A stretch of 64,000 bases of DNA from Shewanella sp. Choline-02u-19 (GCF_002836205.1 NZ_PJBE01000012.1:744001-808000), one strand, 5' to 3'. Numbered from the stretch's first letter, positions 24,151-33,954 are shown. Numbers and translations are program-made. The notes: generated by a model not told the origin, from the letters alone.

Positions 24151-24690
24151 TTATAAACAGTAGATCTCAGGATTAAGCATTGGGGCCATTGCCAGAATGA
24201 TGGCTTGGGTGTAGACACTTTGACGTGTAGCATGCCCTTGAGTTAGCAGTGCTATAGCCCCGCCTTTTTGTTTGATATTAACGGTATCAAACATGCTATC
24301 CATTACATTACCAAGTTCTTCACCTTGAGTCAGTGCATGGTATACCTTTATTGGCAGTGGCAGCAGTGCGCTACGACCCACGCTGACTTGTTCATTGTGA
24401 GCAATGGCAATATGAGCAAAGGTTGCAGGGCCATGATCAAATAGATCAACCCCGCCTTCCATCGCAAGATAGTAATCTGCTTGATAGTGGCTTTGGCAGT
24501 ATTTGACTCTATTAACCGCTCCAGCTTGAGTTTCAGCTTCAGTCATCGGTTGCTCAGCGACAAGAGAGGGGGCATGCACGCCTTCGCACTCAATCATCGA
24601 CTCTGGGAATAAGGTCGTTAGCGCTGCTTTAGCTGCGCCCACTTTAACTGGATTTTTAGATCCGACAATCACTCGAATAATTTGTGTCAT
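24151..24690 (-). CDS. yjjX: Inosine/xanthosine triphosphatase
   Basis: A protein of 179 residues from the ATG at 24690 (MTQIIRVIVGSKNPVKVGA). The fold motif SKNPVK, the segment MTEAETQAGAVNR and YYLAMEGGVDLF match YjjX, which hydrolyses non-canonical purine nucleoside triphosphates so they are not built into nucleic acids. The frame extends 25 codons upstream, but those codons are not conserved in the family as I know it, and length favours the later start. Confidence 0.88.
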   Translation of the reverse strand: MTQIIRVIVGSKNPVKVGAAKAALTTLFPESMIECEGVHAPSLVAEQPMTEAETQAGAVNRVKYCQSHYQADYYLAMEGGVDLFDHGPATFAHIAIAHNEQVSVGRSALLPLPIKVYHALTQGEELGNVMDSMFDTVNIKQKGGAIALLTQGHATRQSVYTQAIILAMAPMLNPEIYCL

Positions 24691-25267
24691 GAATTGTATT
24701 ACTTCTTTAGGTAGATAATGCGAACGGCTCGTATAGCGTGTACGGGAGCTGTTAGTTATTGTCAATTTATAACTTTTAGGCGGCGTAATGTCACTGCTTA
24801 ATTGAGGCTATTTAGTAGCTTTATTGGCTGGCTAACAAATAGGCTACAAATATTTATCTATATTAATCATTAGATTGACTAATCCGATCTAGAATCAGGG
24901 GCTAAAAAGGTGTGACTTACCTCAAGTACGGTACCTAGTTTGCCGGGCTAGATCTCTAAATTGCTCATTGTGAGATCTATGTCCGCTGGCTTTTTTTGTA
25001 CTTTGACAGATTTATATCAGCATCGAATGAAATAGGTAAACTCAGTGTTAAATTCAGGTTCAATTGAGTTACTAAACTTCAGTATAAATGAAAATTTATT
25101 ACATAAAGAAAGTGATGCGGTTCACGTTATCGCTATATTATGAAAATCAATTACATAATACGCATACAGATCAATTTATAGCCCCTGCATTAGGATTACC
25201 TTAATCGCGAAATCATTCCTTAGATATACATCTACAGGTGTTGAAAACACCTTTCAAGGTAAAGCTA
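24691..25267. other. Intergenic region between yjjX and sdaC
   Basis: 577 bp without a gene, AT-rich toward its right end. It holds the divergent promoters of yjjX and sdaC and a CRP-like site at 25108-25129. I see no RNA gene or riboswitch. Confidence 0.5.
25108..25129. promoter_or_regulatory. CRP-like site upstream of sdaC
   Basis: GTGA-N6-TCAC at 25112-25125 matches the core of the CRP palindrome with correct spacing. It lies about 140 bp before the sdaC start, so serine catabolism may be under cAMP-CRP control. Confidence 0.55.
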
Positions 25268-26557
25268 ATGCAAAACGACGTGATCAATACACAACCAGTG
25301 GCCCAAAACGAAGTAGCAGCGACAAATACGCTCCCTTGGACCCGAAAAGATACGACTTGGATGTTGAGTTTATTTGGTACGGCTGTCGGTGCCGGTATTT
25401 TATTCTTGCCTATTAATGCAGGAATGGGGGGCTTTTGGCCATTGGTATTAATGGCGGTAATTATTGGCCCTATGACATACCTTGCCCACCGTGCCTTATC
25501 GCGCTTTGTGTGTTCATCGAAGAAACCAGGTAGTGATATTACCGATGTAGTAGAAGAGTATTTCGGCGTAGGTGCGGGTAAAGCCATTACCATGTTGTAT
25601 TTCTTAGCCATCTATCCAATTGTTCTCATTTACGGCGTAGGTATTACTAACACGGTTGATAGCTTTATTGTTAATCAGCTAGGCATGGCTTCACCACCAC
25701 GCTTTATTCTTTCTGGTGTCCTTATCATTGCCATGATGTCAGTGATGGTTGCAGGTGAGAAATTCATGCTTAAAGTGACCCAGATTTTGATATACCCATT
25801 AGTCGCTATTTTGGCATTTATGTCTTTTTACTTGATCCCCGGTTGGAAAATGGACGCATTAAATGTTGTTCCTAGCACGGGTGCTTTCTTGGGTACTGTG
25901 TGGTTAACCATTCCAGTGCTTATCTTCTCTTTTAACCATTCACCCGCTATTTCACAGTTCTCAGTGGCATTAAAGCGTGAACATGGTAAGAATGCGTCGC
26001 GTAAAGCTGACACTATTTTAAAAAACACCACGATGATGTTAGTTGGCTTTGTGATGTTCTTTGTATTCTCTTGCGTATTGTCACTAACGCCAGCACAACT
26101 TGCAGAAGCAAAAGCAAGCAACCTGCCTATTTTGTCTTACCTAGCTAACATGCATGAAAGTGATTTTGTAAGTTACCTTGGCCCTATCATCGCTATTGTC
26201 GCTATCTTTTCTTCTTTCTTTGGCCACTATATGGGCGCAACAGAAGGCATGAAAGGTATTATTACTAAGCAGCTTCGTAGTAGCAAAAAAGACGTGTCAG
26301 ATAAGAAGCTGAACAAGTTTATCTTAGGCTTTATGTTCTTCACTATCTGGGGTGTTTCGATTATCAACCCAAGTATTTTAGGCATGATTGAAGCATTAGG
26401 TGGTCCGGTTATCGCGGCGATTCTTTACCTTATGCCTATGTATGCGATTCATAAAGTGCCTGCATTAGCACCGTACCGTGGCAGAGTGAGCAACATTTTT
26501 GTGGTGATTGCGGGCGTACTTGCTATCACGGCTATCTTGTTTGGCTTAGTTTCATAG
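25268..26557 (+). CDS. sdaC: Serine transporter, SdaC/STP family
   Basis: A 429-residue transporter with about eleven membrane segments. The first, TWMLSLFGTAVGAGILFLPINAG, is the hallmark of the hydroxy/aromatic amino acid permease group; later FSFNHSPAISQF and IFSSFFGHYMGATEG fit the serine branch. It imports L-serine with protons. The downstream sdaA (142-bp gap) degrades serine, the same pairing as E. coli sdaCB. The frame opens at TTG 25238, but the AAGG motif 9 bp before the ATG at 25268 supports the shorter start. Confidence 0.92.
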   Translation: MQNDVINTQPVAQNEVAATNTLPWTRKDTTWMLSLFGTAVGAGILFLPINAGMGGFWPLVLMAVIIGPMTYLAHRALSRFVCSSKKPGSDITDVVEEYFGVGAGKAITMLYFLAIYPIVLIYGVGITNTVDSFIVNQLGMASPPRFILSGVLIIAMMSVMVAGEKFMLKVTQILIYPLVAILAFMSFYLIPGWKMDALNVVPSTGAFLGTVWLTIPVLIFSFNHSPAISQFSVALKREHGKNASRKADTILKNTTMMLVGFVMFFVFSCVLSLTPAQLAEAKASNLPILSYLANMHESDFVSYLGPIIAIVAIFSSFFGHYMGATEGMKGIITKQLRSSKKDVSDKKLNKFILGFMFFTIWGVSIINPSILGMIEALGGPVIAAILYLMPMYAIHKVPALAPYRGRVSNIFVVIAGVLAITAILFGLVS

Positions 26558-26653
26558 ATTATTGCTACGAATTCTACTCGGGTATTTATCGTTGTTATTG
26601 GCAGCATCAATCCCCGAGATTTTAGTGTCACAGTTCCATCAATGTTTGACCTT

Positions 26654-26674
26654 GGGTTAAAAAATCTATAACCC
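26654..26674 (+). other. Hairpin between sdaC and sdaA
   Basis: GGGTTA and TAACCC pair over a 9-nt loop, followed by TTCCTCC then TTTTTT. It could be a weak attenuating terminator. Confidence 0.35.
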
Positions 26675-26698
26675 TTCCTCCTTTTTTGAGGTAGTTCT

Positions 26699-28066
26699 AT
26701 GTTTAGCGCATTTGATATTTTTAAGATTGGTGTGGGCCCGTCGAGCTCTCACACTGTCGGGCCGATGAAGGCCGCTAAAGAGTTTATCGACGATATACGT
26801 CAAGCTGGTAAGTTTGATCAAGTGACACGTTTGAGTGTTGAGATTTTTGGTTCTTTGTCGTTAACGGGCAAGGGGCATCATACCGATATCGCCATTATTA
26901 TGGGCTTGGGTGGAAATACACCTCAAAAAGTGGATATCGATGCGATTCCACATTTTATTGCTCAAGTGGAACAGACTGAAACCTTGCCGATGGGCGAAGA
27001 ACAACGCCTAGTGGACTTTGGCCATGATGCGGTTATTTTTCATAACTATGCTCTGCCAATGCACGAAAATGGAATGTCGCTTCACGCTTACGCTGGTGAT
27101 GAAAAAATCATGAGCAACACTTATTATTCAATAGGCGGCGGCTTCATTGTTGAAGAAGCTCACTTTGGCAAAGAAGCACAGAATCCAATTGAAGTGCCAT
27201 ACCCGTATAATTATGCCGATGAATTGCTCGCTATCTGTGAAGACACAGGCATGAGCATAAGCACGATAATGTTTAAAAATGAATTGGCATTTAACAGCGA
27301 AACCGATATCTATAAAGGCTTTGCTGATGTATGGGAAACCATGCATGCGGCCATTGAAAAAGGCTGTAATACCGAAGGCGTGTTGTCTGGGCCGCTGCGT
27401 GTTCCACGCCGTGCTCCAGCGCTTTATCGCCAGCTGGTAACGGGCGAAAGTCTGTCTAACGATCCAATGGAGATCGTTGATTGGGTTAATGTGTTCGCTA
27501 TGGCTGTCAGCGAAGAAAATGCCGCTGGTGGCCGTGTGGTGACATCACCAACCAATGGCGCAGCGGGCATTATTCCCGCTGTTTTAGCTTACTATGACAA
27601 GTTTATTAAGCCTGTGGGTGAGCAAGAATACACGCGGTTCTTCTTGGCTGCTGCAGCAATTGGTTCTTTGTATAAGCGCAACGCTTCTATCTCTGGTGCT
27701 GAAGTGGGTTGTCAGGGCGAGGTCGGTGTGGCTTGTTCAATGGCTGCTGCAGGTCTTGCAGAAATTATGGGCGGCAACCCTGCGAAAGTCTGTATGGCGG
27801 CAGAGATTGGTATGGAGCATAACTTAGGGCTTACGTGCGATCCGGTCGCAGGCCAAGTGCAAGTACCTTGTATTGAGCGTAATGCGATTGCTGCAGTAAA
27901 AGCAATTAACTCTTCTCGTATGGCGATGCGTCGTAATTGCCAGCCGAGAGTGAGCCTAGATAAAGTGATCGCGACTATGTATGCAACAGGCAAAGATATG
28001 CATGTTAAGTACCGTGAAACGAGCCAAGGTGGACTGGCTATTAAAGTCACCAGTATTTGCGGTTAA
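26699..28066 (+). CDS. sdaA: L-serine ammonia-lyase, iron-sulfur type
   Basis: A 455-residue single-chain L-serine dehydratase. The start FDIFKIGVGPSSSHTVGPMKAA is the classic N-terminal motif; the C-terminal domain holds the Fe-S cysteines in GCQGEVGVACSMAAAG, LTCDPVAGQVQVPC and the serine-binding TSPTNGAAG. The enzyme converts L-serine to pyruvate and ammonia in the cytoplasm. GAGGT precedes the ATG by about 8 bp. With sdaC upstream it forms a serine-use unit that ends at a terminator shared with the convergent EAL gene. Confidence 0.95.
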   Translation: MFSAFDIFKIGVGPSSSHTVGPMKAAKEFIDDIRQAGKFDQVTRLSVEIFGSLSLTGKGHHTDIAIIMGLGGNTPQKVDIDAIPHFIAQVEQTETLPMGEEQRLVDFGHDAVIFHNYALPMHENGMSLHAYAGDEKIMSNTYYSIGGGFIVEEAHFGKEAQNPIEVPYPYNYADELLAICEDTGMSISTIMFKNELAFNSETDIYKGFADVWETMHAAIEKGCNTEGVLSGPLRVPRRAPALYRQLVTGESLSNDPMEIVDWVNVFAMAVSEENAAGGRVVTSPTNGAAGIIPAVLAYYDKFIKPVGEQEYTRFFLAAAAIGSLYKRNASISGAEVGCQGEVGVACSMAAAGLAEIMGGNPAKVCMAAEIGMEHNLGLTCDPVAGQVQVPCIERNAIAAVKAINSSRMAMRRNCQPRVSLDKVIATMYATGKDMHVKYRETSQGGLAIKVTSICG

Positions 28067-28094
28067 ATAGCTTCTGGCTAAAATAGTTGCAAGT

Positions 28095-28122
28095 AAAAGG
28101 CCATTTTCGATGGCCTTTTTTA
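28095..28122. terminator. Bidirectional intrinsic terminator
   Basis: AAAAGGCCAT and ATGGCCTTTT around a 5-nt loop with flanking A- and T-tracts, between the convergent sdaA and EAL genes. The right arm's T-tract overlaps the end of the EAL gene. Confidence 0.85.
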
Positions 28123-29667
28123 TTGTTTATTTTTCCGATAAAAGTCGATTAACTCAGCTTTCGCCATTGGTTGGGCGTAATAAAACCCCTGAATTAGGTT
28201 AATGCCTTTTCCGGCGAGATAGTCTACCTGGACTTTGGTTTCTACCCCTTCAGCAACCATCTCTAAATTCGCCTTATGGCCGAAAGTAATAATAGCATCG
28301 AGCACGCTGCACTTTAGATCGTCGGTACCAATCGTATCGATAAACATCTTGTCTATCTTTATGCTTTGCACACCCAGTTTTTGTAAGTAACTAAAGCCCC
28401 CATACCCCGTACCAAAATCATCTAGTTTCACCCCATTACAAAACTGAGAGATTAATTGAATTTCAGATTCGGCTTCCTTGAACTGTTTAATCTGCTCCCG
28501 CTCCGTTAGCTCAAAGCTCAGTCGTTTTATCAGTTCATTGTCGCGGTCTTTGAGCCACGGGGAGAGTAAACCTTGCTCCAGATGCTTAGCGACGATATTA
28601 ATACTGACCCAGCCAGTTAACTCAGACAGATCCTGATAGACCTGCTCTAAAAGATTATCAGTAATAGCAATAATCAGATTATTTTCCTCAGCGTAAGGAA
28701 TAAACTGCCCTGGAGGAATTAGGCTCTTGTCCTTGAGTTGCCATCTGATAAGCACTTCCTGACCGATGACCTTACCCGTTTTGCTGTTAATCACTGGCTG
28801 ATAATGAGGGATAAATTCATTATTATTTAGTGCAGCAATGATCATGCCTTTGAGAGAAGCTCTGGAGGAGCACCAGCTCCAAAACATGATATTAAGCAAG
28901 ATGGCTATGATGAAACTCGAAATATACAGGTAAACATCGACCTCCTCTTCGAGCTCTTCATAGAGCCTGTCACCAGCATGCAAGGTGATGCTGTAGTCCT
29001 TATTGGAGTAATAACTGCTCGTTGAGTAGTGATGGTTCTTTTGCTGTAACTCTTGCTCGCCTCGGATCATGCTAGGAAGGCCTGGGACTGAGTATTTGAG
29101 TTGATAACAATCGGCGCACTCGGAATCTAGATAATTATTGAGGACGCGACTATTGATCACAGTGAGTAATCTATGCCCTCCATGGAATTGAACTAAAATA
29201 GTCTCTCTTCTTTGTGACTGGTGGCTAACTGTCGAGGCCAGAGTGAAGTTATGTTCGGCGACAAAAATGGCGGGACTCATATTTTTAATGATCGCAGACC
29301 CAAAATTTGAACATTTTTCACCGTTGCTTAATTCAAGTTGAATGACTCTGACATAGAGAGGATTAAAATCCTGGCTACTCAACAGTGCAATATCATCTGT
29401 TTTGCAGTCAAAATTGAGTTTATTTATCAGCTTTTTGTCTTGTAGGATTCGGCTTATGCTATTTATTTTAATGGTTATTTGTTTGAGCGTATCATTGACG
29501 TGTGAATTAATGCTGTAGCTTATAAAAGCAGGCTCCGCTGGGAACAGAATGGCAAATGGGGTAACAAACAGTAATAGGGAAACCAACCACTGATATTTTT
29601 TTATCTGTAGCAAAGATAGAATCTGTTTTTTGAGTTGCTTTAATTGGCGCATATTGCATTTAGACAA
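28120..29667 (-). CDS. c-di-GMP phosphodiesterase with CSS-motif periplasmic sensor and EAL domain
   Basis: A 515-residue inner-membrane protein. A membrane segment near 25-45 and another near 243-265 bracket a periplasmic domain with paired cysteines (FDCKTD, GEKCSNFGS), the CSS-motif sensor linked to disulfide-controlled phosphodiesterases. The cytoplasmic EAL domain (about 275-515) keeps its catalytic motifs: EVLIRW, SINIVAKHLE, FELTERE, KLDDFGTGYGGFSYL, KIDKMFI and AEGVET. It should hydrolyse c-di-GMP. It stands alone on the minus strand. Confidence 0.92.
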   Translation of the reverse strand: MSKCNMRQLKQLKKQILSLLQIKKYQWLVSLLLFVTPFAILFPAEPAFISYSINSHVNDTLKQITIKINSISRILQDKKLINKLNFDCKTDDIALLSSQDFNPLYVRVIQLELSNGEKCSNFGSAIIKNMSPAIFVAEHNFTLASTVSHQSQRRETILVQFHGGHRLLTVINSRVLNNYLDSECADCYQLKYSVPGLPSMIRGEQELQQKNHHYSTSSYYSNKDYSITLHAGDRLYEELEEEVDVYLYISSFIIAILLNIMFWSWCSSRASLKGMIIAALNNNEFIPHYQPVINSKTGKVIGQEVLIRWQLKDKSLIPPGQFIPYAEENNLIIAITDNLLEQVYQDLSELTGWVSINIVAKHLEQGLLSPWLKDRDNELIKRLSFELTEREQIKQFKEAESEIQLISQFCNGVKLDDFGTGYGGFSYLQKLGVQSIKIDKMFIDTIGTDDLKCSVLDAIITFGHKANLEMVAEGVETKVQVDYLAGKGINLIQGFYYAQPMAKAELIDFYRKNKQ

Positions 29668-29872
29668 AGAATTTCAGAGTGTATGATAGCCGATATTTAA
29701 GGAGTGTGTTAATACAACTATCTGGTATGGATATAATTTTTCATGTGCTTAGTTTGTTTTTTGTATAGCTGTTGTCGAGTGTGTGAGAAATGGTGGAAGG
29801 AAACGTCGCTGGGATAGTGCGGTGAAACAGATTTGACTCACCCAGGTGACGGCACCTGGGCACAATTGCCTT

Positions 29873-30316
29873 TTATTTCTCTTCGTACATTAGGTAATAG
29901 CTCTGCTCCATGCCTAATGCGCTGTAAGTTTGTTGCGCTTTAGTATTATCTTGCTCAACATAAAGTCTAAAGCTTGCTGCACCGCCATTTTGAGCGGCAA
30001 TATCTTTAACGGCTTGATAGAGGTTATTGTAGATCCCTTGGCGTCTATTCTCAGGGCGAATATAGACACTTTGGATCCAGTAGTAGTCTTTTGCGCGCCA
30101 GTCGCTCCATTCAAAAGTCACCATTAATGAACCTGCTATTTCCCCATTGACTTCAGCCACCAGGTAAAAACCTTTTTCTGGCGATGTGAGGAGTGTATGA
30201 ACCCCTTTTGTTAGTACATCGGTGTCGAGCGCAAGGTCTTCTGTTTCCAGTGCCATAGCTTGATTGAAGTTAATTAGCGCTTGTAAATCGGTAGATTGGC
30301 CTTTACGAATTATCAT
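29873..30316 (-). CDS. GNAT-family N-acetyltransferase
   Basis: A 147-residue GNAT protein. The acetyl-CoA loop is PENRRQGIYNNLYQAV (around residue 87), preceded by WIQSVYIRPE; the end QQTYSALGMEQSYYLMYEE is the last GNAT strand pair. Substrate unknown. Single gene with its own short upstream region. Confidence 0.85.
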   Translation of the reverse strand: MIIRKGQSTDLQALINFNQAMALETEDLALDTDVLTKGVHTLLTSPEKGFYLVAEVNGEIAGSLMVTFEWSDWRAKDYYWIQSVYIRPENRRQGIYNNLYQAVKDIAAQNGGAASFRLYVEQDNTKAQQTYSALGMEQSYYLMYEEK

Positions 30317-30457
30317 GGTATATCCCTTTTTTTTGAGTCACTTTACCATGCGTGATAATTTTAAATTGCAATTTTTCGATTATATTGATTGATTGGCATT
30401 CGACTAAAGTCTCACTCTGCTACACTTTTTTTAAGGTTAAAGAAAGTTGAGGTGATG

Positions 30458-30754
30458 ATGGATAACACGCCCCCTTCCGGTGACAAAAGCCGTCATGCTG
30501 GCAGCGAACAACAGATTCAGACGTTTAAACCGATTAATCACCCGCGTCATTTTGTGGCGACCCTGCTGACTTTTGGCGTTTGGGGGCTCGTTTGGTGGTG
30601 GCTTATCCTGCGCTCAGAGGGAAAGCATAAACAGTTATTTAGTGGCTTTGATGATGCCTACTGGAGTTATTTAATTGAGCGAGAACAGCCGCCAGCAGCA
30701 TTGCACACAATGCACTTCTCTAAAAATGAGAAAAACTCAAAATTTGAGGCGTAA
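30458..30754 (+). CDS. Small membrane protein, unknown function
   Basis: About 98 residues from the second of two adjacent ATGs (30455 and 30458); GAGG lies 5 bp before the latter. One membrane segment (HFVATLLTFGVWGLVWWWLILRS, shortened here) follows a basic NHPRH, and the tail is soluble. The TFGVWGLVWW pattern recalls other short single-pass proteins of unknown role. No family assignment. Confidence 0.65.
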   Translation: MDNTPPSGDKSRHAGSEQQIQTFKPINHPRHFVATLLTFGVWGLVWWWLILRSEGKHKQLFSGFDDAYWSYLIEREQPPAALHTMHFSKNEKNSKFEA

Positions 30755-30816
30755 AATTACGAATTCCTTAATGACCTAGGCGTAATCGTTGCGACTAATT
30801 TATTGAAGGGGTCAGC

Positions 30817-30830
30817 GTGATATAGATCAT
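30817..30830. promoter_or_regulatory. CRP or EtrA/FNR-like site upstream of the symporter
   Basis: GTGATATAGATCAT fits both GTGA-N6-TCAC (one mismatch, CRP) and TGAT-N4-ATCA (FNR/EtrA core, exact). It lies about 95 bp before the symporter start. The sequence alone does not decide between the two regulators. Confidence 0.5.
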
Positions 30831-30924
30831 CCCTGCCATTTAATGCCTATGCTAAACTGCCGCGTTATTTTTTCAAGCATGCATTTGCTTGTGTCTTCCT
30901 TTCCAATTGTTGCAAGGTTTAATT

Positions 30925-32223
30925 ATGTCAAAACAACAAACTTCACTTTTTGGCAAAGTGTGGTCAAGCTGGATGTCTGTGCCATTGTGGCTGCAGATCC
31001 TGATCGGTATGTTGCTGGGGATCTTAACCGGCGTCGGTTTTGGTGAACAAGCAACCGTATTAAAGCCAATTGGAACCCTATTTGTTAATACCATTAAGAT
31101 GCTTATTGTCCCTTTGGTGTTTTGCTCGCTTATTGTGGGTGTCACATCGATGCAAGATACAGCCAAGATGGGGCGTATCGGTTTTAAGTCATTTGCCTTC
31201 TATTTAGGCACCACCTCGATAGCGATAACTGTCGGCCTTGCAGTGGGTCACTTTTTACAACCGGGTAAAGGCCTAGGTATGGTCGCTGGACCCTCTGATG
31301 AGGTTGTTAAAGCGACGCCATCGGTGATGGAAACTTTGATTAATATCGTGCCGACTAACCCTATCGCAGCACTCGCCAGTGGTCAGATATTGCAAGTGAT
31401 TGTATTTGCCGTTGCTCTAGGCGTTGCTCTGGTACTGATTGGTGACCATGGCAAGCCTGCGATAAAAGTATTCGAAAGCCTCGCTGAAGCGATGTACAAA
31501 TTAACCGATATGGTGATGAAACTTGCACCTTACGGTGTATTTGGCCTTATGGCATGGGTGGCTGGCGAATATGGTGTGGGTATGTTGATGCCATTGATTA
31601 AAGTCATTGTGGCAGTGTATATCGGTTGCTTCTTACATATTGTTGGCTTCTACAGCATTGTATTAATTGTTTTCGCCAAACTAAATCCTCTACAGTTCTT
31701 TAAGGGGATCCGTAATGCCATTGCGGTCGCATTCACCACCTCTAGCTCGGCAGGTACGTTGCCAGTAAGTATGAAGTGTGCCAATGAATATTTAGGGGTG
31801 AATAAAAAAATCTCTAGCTTTGTATTGCCACTGGGTACCACCATCAATATGGATGGAACCGCCCTATACCAAGGTGTGACTGCACTGTTTGTTGCCCAAG
31901 CATTTGGTATCGACCTTAGCTGGGTGGATTACATCACGATTATCCTCACCGCGACGTTAGCCTCAATTGGAACCGCGGGTGTTCCCGGTGCAGGTTTAGT
32001 GATGCTAACACTGGTGTTAACCACGGTTGGTTTGCCATTAGAGGGGGTGGCGTTAATTGCAGGTATTGACCGTATACTTGATATGGCCCGCACCGTGGTG
32101 AATGTCTCTGGTGACTTAGTCGCAACCACTGTGATTGCCAAATCAGAAGGCGAACTCAACATCGAACATTATAATGCCGGCGCGGAAGAGAGTGCAGAAA
32201 TTGCTGAGAAGCTAAAGTCATAG
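30925..32223 (+). CDS. Dicarboxylate/amino acid:cation symporter (DAACS family)
   Basis: A 432-residue transporter with the glutamate-transporter fold. Key parts are the HP1 serine motif TTSSSAGTLPVSM, the TM7 motif NMDGTALYQG, HP2 GTAGVPGAGLVML, and the TM8 motif DMARTVVNVSGD, which binds ligand and sodium. Substrates of the family are glutamate, aspartate or C4-dicarboxylates, taken up with Na+ or H+. AAGG lies 7 bp before the ATG at 30925. A terminator follows the stop. Confidence 0.93.
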   Translation: MSKQQTSLFGKVWSSWMSVPLWLQILIGMLLGILTGVGFGEQATVLKPIGTLFVNTIKMLIVPLVFCSLIVGVTSMQDTAKMGRIGFKSFAFYLGTTSIAITVGLAVGHFLQPGKGLGMVAGPSDEVVKATPSVMETLINIVPTNPIAALASGQILQVIVFAVALGVALVLIGDHGKPAIKVFESLAEAMYKLTDMVMKLAPYGVFGLMAWVAGEYGVGMLMPLIKVIVAVYIGCFLHIVGFYSIVLIVFAKLNPLQFFKGIRNAIAVAFTTSSSAGTLPVSMKCANEYLGVNKKISSFVLPLGTTINMDGTALYQGVTALFVAQAFGIDLSWVDYITIILTATLASIGTAGVPGAGLVMLTLVLTTVGLPLEGVALIAGIDRILDMARTVVNVSGDLVATTVIAKSEGELNIEHYNAGAEESAEIAEKLKS

Positions 32224-32238
32224 TCGCTAAGTAATAAT

Positions 32239-32267
32239 AAAAAACCGCCTATTTAGGCGGTTTTTTT
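32239..32267. terminator. Intrinsic terminator of the symporter gene
   Basis: AAACCGCCTA and TAGGCGGTTT form the stem, followed by TTTT; A-tract on the left allows use by the convergent HslJ-like gene also. Confidence 0.88.
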
Positions 32268-32305
32268 GTTATTGGGTTTTAGTCGTTAATACGAGCGACG
32301 AATAG

Positions 32306-32719
32306 TTATTTTTTACTGAGTATTAATAGCGTTTTATTGTCCGTATCTTGCAGCAGTAGTTTGCCTTTGCTGAGCTTGCCTTGGCTGATATCAGGCATCG
32401 CCTGCATAACGCGTTGCTCTTGTGCCATTAAGGCATCAACACAGGCTTTCATGGTGCTACCCGCGGGTTGAAGCTGCAACGATTGACCCGATAAAACATA
32501 ACTTCCAAAGAAATTATTACAGCTATTGTTGCCCGTTAATTTACCTTCTGCTTCGAAAGTCAGTTGAGCTGGGCTATAGTCGATAACAGGTTGACCGTTT
32601 GCAACTTCAATATGCCATGTCCCCTCAATAGCTAAATCCTCGATTTGGACTTGCTGAGTTGACTGGCATGCGGATAAACCTAGTAGCAAACCAGCTACGA
32701 TAAGGGATTGTTTTATCAT
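32306..32719 (-). CDS. HslJ-like META-domain lipoprotein
   Basis: A 137-residue lipoprotein. The N-terminus IVAGLLLGLSAC is a lipobox (cleavage before C18). The remainder is a META domain: GTWHIEVANGQPV at the start, FEAEGKLTGNNSCNNFFGSY in the centre, and MKACVDALMAQEQRVMQAMPD. HslJ of E. coli is heat-inducible and linked to novobiocin resistance. Location would be the outer or inner membrane, facing the periplasm. Confidence 0.88.
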   Translation of the reverse strand: MIKQSLIVAGLLLGLSACQSTQQVQIEDLAIEGTWHIEVANGQPVIDYSPAQLTFEAEGKLTGNNSCNNFFGSYVLSGQSLQLQPAGSTMKACVDALMAQEQRVMQAMPDISQGKLSKGKLLLQDTDNKTLLILSKK

Positions 32720-32797
32720 TTTACGGATCCAAAGTGATTAATATCGATATGTTGTAAGTATTTTAGCTCAAAACCAACTGAAATAAGGCGATTGTTA

Positions 32798-33016
32798 GTG
32801 CAAAAAAATGTAATTAATTACCTCAAAATGCTGCATTGGGTCGGACTAAGTATGCTGTTATGCGGCATCGGGCTATTTTTCTTTACGGAAATGCAGCAAC
32901 AAGTAACAGGAATAACGATTATTGCCAGTTTAGCGGGTTTAGGGATGGTGATGATGTCTCCCTTTCCCATTGCGTTGTTTCTACAATGGGCGAAGGATCA
33001 AACACCTGATCAATAG
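32798..33016 (+). CDS. Small two-helix membrane protein
   Basis: About 72 residues with two hydrophobic stretches: HWVGLSMLLCGIGLFFF and GITIIASLAGLGMVMMSPFPIALFL. The frame can begin at TTG 32792, but the AGG is better spaced for GTG 32798. No family recognised. Its last codons overlap the end of the convergent GGDEF-like gene by 7 bp. Confidence 0.65.
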   Translation: MQKNVINYLKMLHWVGLSMLLCGIGLFFFTEMQQQVTGITIIASLAGLGMVMMSPFPIALFLQWAKDQTPDQ

Positions 33017-33954
33017 GGCTTGGTGACTAAAGACTGGCGACGCAGTTCGAGATCGTCCTCGGCAGCTTGTTGCATCGGTATTAGAGACTGCTGTGCATCG
33101 GGTGTAAAAAAGCTTTTACCGACGACGATACTTAACTTTCCAGCTTCTCTAGTGATCTGTTTTCGCAGACGAATAATGAGGGTCTCTAAATTCGGTTCAC
33201 TGTCGACAAAAGCTAAAATGATGAACTTATTCTCCTCGATACGGGCTGACATGTCAGCTTCTCGTAAGCTCTCTGCAATAATGCGTGCCAATAATCGTGC
33301 TTTTTGCGATACCGATAGCGGAGCATTACGCATCAGTGGACTGTCGATCATTTCAATGATGATGATCCCAGCATGTGAGCCAAAACGTCGGCTCAAACTC
33401 AGCTGTCTTGGCGCCATGAGGCCAAAGCCATATGGGTTTAGCATTTGAGTGGTTTCATCTTGAAACGATAAGCGTCGCACTTGCTGCATTAAGTACACTT
33501 GCTTTAGTTCGCCTTGCAGCAAAGAGCGCACCGATTCAATCACCGTTAGTGAAGCGGATGAAGCTTGAGTGGTGTCAGGATCACAAATTAAAATACAACC
33601 GAACACTCGACCATCAGGCCAAGATAGCTGCAAACTCAATACTTGCTCATAGTGTGAAAAAAGTGCGCCAATCTCATTGGGTATTAATGAGCTTGTACCA
33701 TAGCAGCTGCTTGAATTTACTGGCCCAATCAGTAGTGAGTTTTCCAATAACAAGCCTGTTTTTAGTGGGCTGTCAGCATGTGCTTTACCGCAAACTATTT
33801 GCGCATCTTCAGCTGAAAATTGTACGATAAGACTGGTTTTTGCACGATACAAGTCGTTAAGTAAATCGACTTGTAGTTGCCACCTTGTCATGCTTACAGC
33901 AGGGTGGTCTTGCTCTCTTAGCCAAATGTTTTGATCTATGTGCTGGGCTAACAT
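33010..33954 (-). CDS. GAF-like sensor with degenerate GGDEF domain
   Basis: A 314-residue soluble protein. Residues about 20-155 look like a GAF-type sensor; about 160-314 align with a diguanylate cyclase domain (SFQDETTQMLNPYGFGL corresponds to the DxLTGLxNR helix). The active-site loop, normally GGDEF, reads IEENKF here, and the nearby metal-binding residues are not kept. It is therefore unlikely to make c-di-GMP and may act as a binding or regulatory module. It overlaps the tail of the convergent small membrane gene. Confidence 0.75.
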   Translation of the reverse strand: MLAQHIDQNIWLREQDHPAVSMTRWQLQVDLLNDLYRAKTSLIVQFSAEDAQIVCGKAHADSPLKTGLLLENSLLIGPVNSSSCYGTSSLIPNEIGALFSHYEQVLSLQLSWPDGRVFGCILICDPDTTQASSASLTVIESVRSLLQGELKQVYLMQQVRRLSFQDETTQMLNPYGFGLMAPRQLSLSRRFGSHAGIIIIEMIDSPLMRNAPLSVSQKARLLARIIAESLREADMSARIEENKFIILAFVDSEPNLETLIIRLRKQITREAGKLSIVVGKSFFTPDAQQSLIPMQQAAEDDLELRRQSLVTKPY